Assembly: GCA_029582155.1 (NCBI GenBank)
Contig: CM055899.1
Span: 55,757,853 to 55,821,852 of the forward strand
Length of the DNA stretch: 64,000 bases
Direction: 5' to 3'
Source of the DNA: Panopea generosa
Lineage: Eukaryota > Mollusca > Bivalvia > Adapedonta > Hiatellidae
In this document: piece after piece, positions 55,796 to 64,000 of the stretch
Layout: each line of letters begins with the position of its first letter
Position numbering within the stretch: position 1 is the first letter of the stretch
Made by a program: the position numbers and the translations under genes
The notes under the pieces: generated by a model
What the model was told of the DNA's origin: nothing
The model's input: the letters and a program-made list of their open reading frames with translations, nothing else
Database searches by the model: none

Positions 55796-58700
55796 ATGTC
55801 GCAACAGTTCGAGAAAAGGCCTCGCTCCACAAACTGGGTCGAGAACGAAAATATCGTCCTGACCGAGGCTGTTTTAGCGAGGGAGGCCACACTCTTTGGC
55901 AAACTGAAGGGGGCGGGTGGCTTTGGTGTTGGGATTTCATCCCGCGACAAAACAGAAAGCTGGCAGGAGGTGTCGTCTTGCGTGAATGCGTAAGTTAAAG
56001 GAAACCAAAATCTATCAATGCTGTTTTTATTATATGATATAATGGTTTTGCATTTGCAATCTGATTTTGTTTAACATCCATAATTGTGTAGTGAATGTAT
56101 GTACACAGGTCATTTACAACAGCCTGGTAGGCAGTGTAAATGGGGGGGGGGGGGTTAAATATTACAATGGAATCTCTAGACCTTTGAACAAGTATGCTTA
56201 ACACTGGAGCACCGCATCTATACAATATATTGAAAGTAGTTAAAATGGTCCTATCGCAATGAGAAGTGTTTTATTTTACTAATAGCAGAAATAAGCTCTC
56301 GTTTTTGACAATTAATACTATTTATAGAAATTATTAACCTGCATGTTACTGTCGGCTCTAAAAAATGTGTTGCATCGTTTTGATATGTATAAATAGATGC
56401 TAATATTCTTTAAAAATATGTAGTTATAAAATAGAAATAGCATTAGTTATTATAATAAAATGGGAGGGGGTGTAATCAAAACACCAACATGTAAATCCAT
56501 TGTGTTTGTGCCCTGTAAACATTCAGTTTTCATGTAAAATGCTTCTGTAATTAATCGCCACACTTGGTGGTGTTGGGGTAGTAACAAGCTTTGTGTCTGT
56601 TATCTTGCATAGAAGGGAATGCTCATGCATATTTTGTCTTAAGTTTTTATGGGAACTGGAGAAAGCTAGTATAATGTATTTAAAAACACTATTAGATCTA
56701 TAAGCATTGATTTAATTGACAAATGTATATATTTCTCTTCAAGTGTGTCTGTCCAGCCCAGGACAGCAGATCAATGCAAAAAGCAATTTGATAATATCAA
56801 ACAGAGATTTAAGCTTTAATATTGAAATATATAATACGGATAAAATGGTAGTGCTGTCAATTAACGTTTTTTAAGCCTAATCCAGCTTAAATGAAATATG
56901 TTAGCCCAATTGTTGATAGACCAGACTGTCTATATCTCTTATGACACCAATTCACCTCTCACATGTAACAAGACAAGAAAAATAAGCAGCCAGTCTGGGA
57001 CTCGAACGCATGGCCTTTCAACGACAGGCTGAATGCTCTTTTGACCGGGCTGGCTGGACTTCTAAATATATTTATATCTCCTTACTGGCTATGTACACAC
57101 TGCTTTATTTTTTGTAATTAGTTGTTAAAGGTTATGTTAATGTGGGTGACACATACATAGAAAAATAATGTGAAGTTTACTTTAATAATTAAATGTTTAC
57201 AGTATTTAGATCCATTTTTACTTTCATCTAAGGCCATTCTTAAAAAAATAATTTATTGCTGTTCTCCAACTAATTATTTTTCATGTGTGTAAGTAGGTAG
57301 GTAAAACATTTTTTGGACAAATTGTGATTTTGCAGTCGTTTTAAAGAAAAATGGAAAGAAATTGTGCTTTGAAAGTCAATAAAAACGTTTGGATAGCTGC
57401 AACTCTGAGTAAGTTGGACAGCAAACATTTTTTTTAAGGACGGCCGAAGTTAATGACAATGTTGTGATTGCTTCTGTGTAATGTTCATAATACAGATGGT
57501 ATTTATCATACATTTTAGAGATGTTGAAGAATGCTCAATACAGAGTGTATGCTGTTTTAAAAAAAAAAGATTCTGCTCGACGCAATTCCACTTTAATAAA
57601 GTCAAATTTACAATTAAAATGTATTACTGCCAAAGAAAATATAGATGGTTTAAAGAAGCCAAAGACGGGGAGTGGCCCAAAACTACCAGACCCTACACCA
57701 TGCCAACAACTAGTGATTGATGGCATGGGCGATAAGCCTCAAATGACTGGTATACAGCTTGGGCTTGACACAATGGGTAATTATAGTCACTTATTCAGTC
57801 GACACATTTATAATACAATTCATTAATTTCCTACAAATTCCTATTTTGTAATCATTAATTTAAATATATGGTATATCCAGTTTTATTGGTGGTGGGAGGA
57901 CTACATGTATGAATGAATCCGTCTAGAACCACCTTCCTTCTGCAAGTAGCTGGCAAACTTTCTCACACTCAAACCTATAACCTCACCAGAGTCGTTTTAT
58001 ACCACTCAGTCACAGAGGAAACTCTAGTTTATATACATATTAAAAATAATAACAATATAAAAGTGCTTTCATATTTGGAATCTTGTAGGAAAGAAAGAAA
58101 AGCTATTTGTAAATGTAGTTATGTGTGTATTTATATTATTTTTTATACATAAATCCAACATGATCAATATAATAGGTTTGAAGAAGATTCCAAGAAACAA
58201 TGGTATCTACCAGCTTAACTAAAAACATATCAAAAATTGAAGTATGTTTAATCTTTACAAGATACAATAAATTCTAAACCACAAGACATCAAACTGTAGA
58301 CGAAACTGCACATAATAATTCTATGATGAATATATATACTAAGTAGGACTTGGAATGACCATTTATCTGGTTTGTTATTCCAGATGATGACATGCCTGCA
58401 GTCCTTGGACTTGATGATTCTAACGGTATGTTTTATTGCCATGTGTAAATTCTATAGTGGTTATATATGTACTTAACAGAAAACTATAATTTTAGTATTT
58501 TTGTGATGGACAGTTCATTGTTAAACCCATTGCTGAGGCATAATTTAGCCTTTAAATGACACCATTACACCTGATAGTTGAAGAAAAAATGTAAATTAAT
58601 TGGTGTTCTACAACATCCAATACTTGTTTTAAAATAAGTTTATTTATAATTACAGTTTCAACAAACGAAGATACTTGTAGAGAAAACATTGTTAAAAAAA

Positions 58701-59684
58701 TAGCAGTTAGTAGACAAATTATTGTCAGTCATTCATTGACCCATCATGTTTTCATGGGCACTTTGGGACCTTATGGAAGATCAGCTGAATCAATCCTCTC
58801 TTCAATTTAAGCTGCATAGTACTGCCCTGTTCTATGAATTATTTACAAAATATGGTGTTTTTTTTCAGTAAGCTAGCTGTATAGGCAATATCCTGATGGC
58901 AACATATACCTGTACCATTTTGCAGGTATTTTCACCTTTCAGTTTCCCTAACTGTTGGAGTCGGACTGAGTAGAACCATCAACCTTCCGCAAGTAACTGG
59001 AAACCTTCTCCCATAAAGATTTTGGAGCAAGAGAGGACTCGAACCTACGACCTTAGTGGTGAGAGGCAAGTGATCTTGAGACAGCGCCTTAGACCACGGA
59101 GGAGAATATTAAGCTCAAATGTTATGCCATCCAGGGCTAACAGACCATCATTTAAAAATCAGCAGCGAGAGAAGAACATAATAACATGAAAAATAGTGTA
59201 TAAATCTTTGTTAAATTAAAACTTTTACAATAAACATGTGCAAAGCATAAACTGATATATGATAATAAGTAAAATATATTGCCACATGTAGACAATAAAA
59301 TACTGCATTGAATAATGGCATGAACTACTCCACAGATTGGATGATCTCTTGATAAACAATCTCTATTACTAGTTATTCTCAGAAAACAAAACAAACAAAA
59401 AATTCAGTCAATCTCTGGGCTTGTTTTACAATCTAATTAGAATAAATAAGTATCAAACCAACATAAAATATAAAAAAAATAAGACGGTTTGTACGTTGCA
59501 ATGATTTTTTTCTTGAATTTCAGGAAAAAAACAAAGAAGTCCTGATTACAGGCAGTTGGAAAAAGAAAATTTGACCAAGGAGAATAAAAAACTTGACAAA
59601 CAAATTGAAAAATTGGACAAGGAAATTATAAGAATAAATGGTGAAATTAAACTTACAAACGTACAAAAAAATTTACATGGCTAA
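55796..59684 (+). CDS. Myb/SANT-like DNA-binding protein of the Harbinger element
   Basis: Exons proposed: 55796-55989, 56744-about 56817, 57519-57776, 58384-58425, 59524-59684. Exon 1 reads MSQQFEKRPRSTNWVENENI and later SWQEVSSCVNA; exon 2 continues VSVQPRTADQCKKQFDNIKQ, completing the three-helix Myb/SANT fold (W, W and F core). Exon 3 carries KPKTGSGPKLPDPTP, like the TGGGP linker of such proteins; exon 4 DDMPAVLGLDDSN; exon 5 a charged coiled coil (LEKENLTKENKKLDKQIEKL). Exons 3-4-5 join in phase. Exon 2 runs into TAA with no clear donor, so this copy may be broken there. In Harbinger transposons this protein helps import and target the nuclease. Confidence 0.7.
56985..57062 (-). mobile_element. 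tRNA-like SINE head
   Basis: On the - strand CCAGCCCGGTCAAAAGAGCA and GCGTTCGAGTCCCAGACTGG have box A/B spacing and partly paired ends (GCCAG/CTGGC). No convincing intact tRNA fold. Lies in an intron of the Myb/SANT-like gene. Confidence 0.5.
57905..58015 (-). mobile_element. SINE fragment, same family as 58945-59105
   Basis: TCTAGAACCACCTTCCTTCTGC, AAGTAGCTGGCAAACTTTCTC and CTCAAACCTATAACCTCACC parallel the longer copy about 1 kb to the right; the tRNA-like head is lost. Confidence 0.55.
58945..59105 (-). mobile_element. tRNA-Leu-like SINE, family C
   Basis: On the - strand the head reads CGTGGTCTAAGGCGCTGTCT (box A like tRNA-Leu) and GTAGGTTCGAGTCC (box B), followed by a body with AGAAGGTTTCCAGTTACTTG. 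A second, headless copy lies at 57905-58015. Confidence 0.7.
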
Positions 59685-60576
59685 AATACATAAAGAATTT
59701 GGTTTTAATTTTGACAACATTACTGCACTTAAGATGGAATATATTAGGATTATTTTTTTTTTTTTTTTAAATTGGCTTAAAACATGTTTCACCAATATAT
59801 ATATACTCGATGAACCCGTATGTCTATTTAAACATTCAAAAATAATATATTTAATAATATTTCCTAATCTGGTTAAACTTAATGGATTTCCCTTAATAGA
59901 TTTCCCGCTTAAAATTACAACATATTTTGTGATGTTAAATGAGTCGCATGGTATCATTTTGATTTCAATTTGATCCATTATACAGGTTTTCACATAGTAA
60001 AAATGGTTTCATTTTAGAAATAGTCAGAATGTTGATGTGAATGCCATAGAGTAGTAATAGAGTGTCGTCTATTTTTAGAAAGTGGATTTCGTTTACCATT
60101 CCTATTATAACATTAATTTTGTCACGTTATGATATACCAAACCATTTGGATTTAAAAATCTTCTTCTCAAAAACCAACAAGACTCTTTTATAAAGTATAT
60201 CCAAGTATTTATAAATGAATATATCACAGCTCAAATTGTTGAAGAATAAATAAAAAATAACTTGTTTTTACTAGTGATGGGCAATCGGAAATATTAGTAC
60301 AATGCAGAACTTTGCATAAAAAAAGTTAAAATGCTTGCATTCATCACAAATTAATCAATTTGATTCTGCTAGTTTAAACAGTTTTAAACTATGATCTAAG
60401 ATATATAATTGATTGAGAAGAAACAAAAATGGGATGGAGAGAGGGTATAATTCCATTTTCAACACATTTCAGGTTATATATAGCATATCAAGTTTTACTG
60501 GTGGAGGAAGAATATGTAATAACAATTATTACAATTATGAAAAATGGTTTGCACAAATGTGATTCCTAATTACCAC
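59685..60576. other. Space between the two Harbinger genes, nothing recognised
   Basis: AT-rich sequence with an open stretch at 59638-59993 that is only the out-of-frame shadow and extension of the last Myb/SANT exon. Confidence 0.45.
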
Positions 60577-60910
60577 TCAATCACCTTGTAAAGGCACCTG
60601 ATGTACAGGCCTATCATTCACTTTTTCTTCTTCTGGTGGAAGAATGTCGCCTTCCTGAATTCCAACGTTGTGCAAGACAGCGCAAGCAACAACAATTATA
60701 GCAGCTTTTGTGGGCTTTACTCTTAAACAGCTGTGCAGACAGCTAAAACGTCTTTTAAAAATACCAAAGGTTTGTTCTATCAAAACGCGAGTCCTACATA
60801 GAGAGTTGTTAAATCTAATCTGGCTGCTGTTTCTGGTCGAGTTGTAGGGCGTCATTAAAAATGGCTGCACGGGTATCCTGAATCCCAAAGGAGGAATCCA
60901 TCATGACTGC
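60577..60910 (-). pseudogene. Harbinger (HARBI1-like) DDE nuclease, last exon only
   Basis: Acceptor TTTTTAG at 60911. Reading on the - strand: PFLMTPYN, FNNSLCRTRVLIEQTFGIFK (the R..IE..FG..K helix with the last catalytic acid), RRFSCLHSCLRV, then VACAVLHNVGIQEGD and a charged tail to the stop. This is the C-terminal third of HARBI1-like nucleases. The upstream DSGYP string sits one base out of frame with the rest, and earlier exons are absent, so it is a relic. Confidence 0.85.
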
Positions 60911-61209
60911 CTAAAAATACATTCGCCAGCACTTGTGTTCATTAGGGCCTCATGGCAGATGGTATAGTTCATATAACTTTTAACATTTAAATAAAGTCTT
61001 CATTGCTAATGTTATTATTTAACTCATCGAATTATCATTACCACTACTTCAGAGGTAGTCTACAAAAAAAAAAAAAAACTAGAAATGCCGGGGCCAGACA
61101 GTTATGTCTTAGTTTGAGTATTTGTTCAATTTACGTTAGTTATCAAACCATAACACAGACCTTCTCACAGGCCTCCAATATTAAAGAGCTACGCTCTTAA
61201 TTATTGAAA

Positions 61210-61710
61210 GATAAAAACCGAATATCAAAATAAACTCTAACTGCTCTGTTTAATAAACAATATATAAAACGAATGGTTGTGCTTTCAAATCGGTATAATA
61301 AACAATATATAAAACGAATGGTTTTACTTTCAATTCGGTATAATAAATAATATATAAATCGAATGGTTGTGCTTTCAGTTCGGTATAATAAACAATATCT
61401 AAACCGAATGGTTGTGCTTTCAATTCGGTATAATAAACAATATCTAAATCGAATGGCTGTGCTTTCAATTCGGTATAATAAACAATATATAAACCGAATG
61501 GTTGTACTTTCAATTCGGTAAAATAAACAATATATAAACCGAATGGTTGTATTTTCAATTCGGTTTAATAAACAATATATAAATATAATGGTTGTGCTTT
61601 CAATTCGGTATAATAAACACTATATGAAACAAATGGTTGTACTTTCAAATCGGTATAATGAACAATATATGAAACGAATCGTTGTGCTTTCAATTTGGTA
61701 AAAAAACATC
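61210..61710. repeat. 45-bp minisatellite, about 10 copies
   Basis: Unit: ATAATAAACAATATATAAAA, CGAATGGTTGTGCTTTCAAT, TCGGT. As 45 is a multiple of 3, the - strand shows a 102-residue open stretch of a 15-residue repeat (QPFGLYIVYYTELKA type). No evidence that it is translated. Confidence 0.92.
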
Positions 61711-62515
61711 AAAATATACATACGGTTGTATCCTTTGTTTTAACTAAGTGGTTGATTTGTGTTGTATTTTCAGAGTAATTTCATCTGACAACTCGAAACT
61801 ATGATCTCTTCAGAGGAATACTATCTCAAAACATGTTATGTGGAGCACATATAATGAAATGAGTACTTATATCCCAGAGAGTTTATTTGTGTACATATCG
61901 AGTGTGTTAGTACTGAGAATAAAAGGGGATATATTGTTTTGTAATTGCTTACATATAAATGATGTACAGAAATGCGTCATATAAATGTGCCATAACAAAT
62001 TGATGTATTATTTATTGACTACAGCACATCCTATAAACATTTACTTACTTTATGTGAATGTAAAGCTCCATAATATAGTGTGTCGATATTACGATTAATC
62101 TGTATTTATCTTTATGTCATTACTGAAACTACTGCAAACTGAAGTTTGTTATTATACTACTAATATTCAATATTGAATTACTTATATTGTTAATGCTACT
62201 ATAGCTAAGTTGTTTTATTAATGTGAATTTGATATTTTAGATACATGTTTCAAAATATATGTTACAGTTTCGTGGGTTTATAATTTGCATTTTTTTATAC
62301 AATATGTAAAAACAGAAAACACGATTTTAAAGATGACATTTCAAAATTTTATTACATTTGAAATATGTCAATTTTGCTTGAAAAATGAGATGTTAGTCAG
62401 AAATTTCATAAAATTTAATTTTCAGATGATGTGTTCCAAGTGACGTCCGTTTTGATGAATAACGACGTATAATCCACGTTTCTATTTCATGGTGTTAATA
62501 CATTATTCTATAGCA
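61711..62515. other. Intergenic, nothing recognised
   Basis: AT-rich sequence without repeat or coding signal. Confidence 0.4.
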
Positions 62516-62519
62516 TTGC

Positions 62520-62725
62520 TAGTCTTAAAAAGAATACAGTCAAATCTGTATAGGTGGTCACCTCTATTAAGCAGCCACTTGTCTAAAGCAGTCACATTCG
62601 CTATTTCCCATTTTTATGTTTTCAGAGCAAATTCATCTGTATTAAGCAACAGCCTGTCTTAAAAAGTTTTGCTCCTTCCTTTGACTGGCTGCTAAAGATA
62701 GGTTGGACTGTAGTTACAACGGACT
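62520..62725 (+). mobile_element. Dispersed repeat R, copy 4
   Basis: ACAGTCAAATCTGTATAGGT, GGTCACCTCTATTAAGCAGC, TCCCATTTTTATGTTTTCAG and TCTGTATTAAGCAACAGCCT, then TTCCTTTGACTGGCTGCTAA. This is the best-kept copy in the window. Confidence 0.75.
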
Positions 62726-63844
62726 CTGTTAAGTTATAAAACATATTCAACCATTTTTGATCATGATTAAACAACAGCAAAAAAGGCATATGCATTATAC
62801 TATTGATTAATGTACAAATAGTTTGCGCTTTTAACAAACGAGACAGATTAAAGTGCAAAGACAGACAAACTGTTTATATAGGAAACACTTTTAACGCATG
62901 AATTAGGAAAACAGAAAACAAAGCAACGATATAAACATAAAAGATGAAAAGGAAGAAGAACTCAATGAAAAAATGACTATTAAAATTAGATATGAGCCAA
63001 AAACAAATATTTTTTTTATTAGAATCGGAAACAGAAGACATATATATCATTAGAGAAAGAGATGCACAAATCAGACCAAGAATAAACTATATTGTTAACG
63101 GAGAAAAAAACAACAACTATGTTTTAGGCTTAGAAAACTCACAACAAACGTGAACAGTCATGCGTTCCCTAAGGTTTAATTACTAGATTAAAATCAGAAT
63201 AATATAAATACACTGATGTTAAATGTTCAATTTTCTGTTGAGCGGTACACTCGAAAATAAGGGTTGAACTATATTTATTGGTAATCATTTGAGAAGCGAT
63301 AGAAATGAGTGATCCAGCTTCCTTCTTTAAAACGTTCCAAATGAAATGGATTAAAATTCTAATTAATAGTAAAGAAGCGAATTGGAAATTTTACTAATAT
63401 AGTGTTATGTACCTTTGGAGATACATGTTACTACTCAATATATGATATGAATATAATTATATGGTTTTAAAACAATGCACGTTGTCACCAAACAATAGCC
63501 TACTTTAAAACTGTTAGATTCAATTAAAGCATACAGTAATTACCTTAATACAGATTTTAAAACAGGTAAACTGGGGGAACAAGGAATTCAAATAAACGAT
63601 AAACATAATGTTTAATTTGCAATAATTCGATACAATCAAAATTTATATTTACAAACGATACCATTAACATAGATCATAATTAAGGTGAATTTATCTATCA
63701 AACTGGATATTCCAATTGCGTACAGTTAAATTAGTAATAGATGCACAAAAACAATGGAAAGTATAGTAAATTCAGAGGAAGCAAACCATTCAATATGTTA
63801 AAAATAGAAGATGATATCAATATTCATTAATACAGTGTTCATAG
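62726..63844. other. Intergenic, nothing recognised
   Basis: AT-rich sequence; no feature identified. Confidence 0.4.
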
Positions 63845-64000
63845 GTGGAGTGCTTGGTCCAGTGGTAGAGAACAAAACACAGAATCTGAGGGTCTTGGGT
63901 CTTGGGTTCGATTCCCCTATACGGCCGTTTGTAGAGTCCTTGAGCAAGCTACTTTTTCTGAATATGCTAACTACTGGTTCTACCCGGGAAAGCTTCGAGC
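63845..64000 (+). mobile_element. tRNA-derived SINE, family A, cut by the window edge
   Basis: Box A in GGAGTGCTTGGTCCAGTGGT, box B in GGGTTCGATTCC, then TCCTTGAGCAAGCTACTTTT and ACTACTGGTTCTACCCGGGA. Best-preserved head of the family here. Confidence 0.85.

Larger units (their letters stand above)
55508..60915. mobile_element. Harbinger-type DNA transposon, both genes partly preserved
   Basis: The block holds the two genes usual for Harbinger elements in head-to-head/tail arrangement: a Myb/SANT-like DNA-binding gene on + (55796-59684) and the end of a DDE nuclease gene on - (60577-60910). The left end is taken at GGCCCCGGTTTCACTAAACT, which resembles Harbinger ends. It is followed by two related subterminal repeats (TTTCACTAAACTTCTTAAGT near 55516 and TTTCACAAAATTTCTCAACT near 55591). 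The right end is not found: the nuclease gene lacks its front exons and a 45-bp minisatellite begins at 61210, so the copy is truncated there. Confidence 0.75.

Noticed and set aside
58656-58810. Extra exon of the Myb/SANT-like gene
   Set aside because: It has an acceptor and matching phase but no donor before a stop, and the neighbouring exons join in phase without it.
61250-61558. 102-residue repeat ORF on -
   Set aside because: It is a by-product of the 45-bp minisatellite; 45 is divisible by 3 so any stop-free unit gives such an ORF.
63845-63925. Functional tRNA gene on +
   Set aside because: The same head and body occur elsewhere in the window as SINE family A, and the anticodon arm is not well formed.

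Overview
The window looks like nuclear DNA from a bivalve mollusc. I infer this from the very AT-rich sequence, short exons in kilobase introns, a Roc-COR-Death gene of the kind expanded in bivalves, a DIRS-type retroelement carrying an SGNH-like third region, and a dense load of tRNA-derived SINEs, MITEs and minisatellites. The species is not determined; a heterodont such as Dreissena or Mya would fit the base composition.

Two host genes are supported, and they converge. From the left edge to about 21.7 kb on the + strand lies the 3' part of a ROCO-family gene. Nine exons with consensus splice sites and matching phases encode the late Roc GTPase domain, a COR domain and a C-terminal Death domain. 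Its start and P-loop lie outside the window. From 47.34 kb down to 36.98 kb on the - strand lies an intron-split gene for a histidine-betaine-type (EgtD-like) SAM methyltransferase. Seven exons are found and one short exon is probably missing. Between the two genes is about 15 kb of repeats, plus a CpG-rich block (about 30.5-33.9 kb) with two small - strand ORFs of unknown origin around a roughly 299-bp tandem repeat.

Mobile DNA fills most of the rest. A broken DIRS-like element (4.8-8.6 kb) sits inside a ROCO intron, and a decayed mariner copy (37.9-38.56 kb) sits inside the methyltransferase gene. A Harbinger-type element (55.5-60.9 kb) keeps a multi-exon Myb/SANT-like gene on + and the 3' end of a DDE nuclease gene on -. 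Two MITEs (13.3 and 54.7 kb) have long terminal inverted repeats. At least three tRNA-derived SINE families are scattered, and one dispersed family (called R here) occurs at least four times, once split by a SINE. Tandem arrays with units of about 11, 30, 35, 40, 44, 45, 63, 78, 160 and 299 bp lie in introns and intergenic DNA.

No bacterial-type operon, CRISPR array, rRNA or credible intact tRNA gene was seen. Exon borders were read by eye from splice consensus, phase continuity and family resemblance, without transcript evidence.
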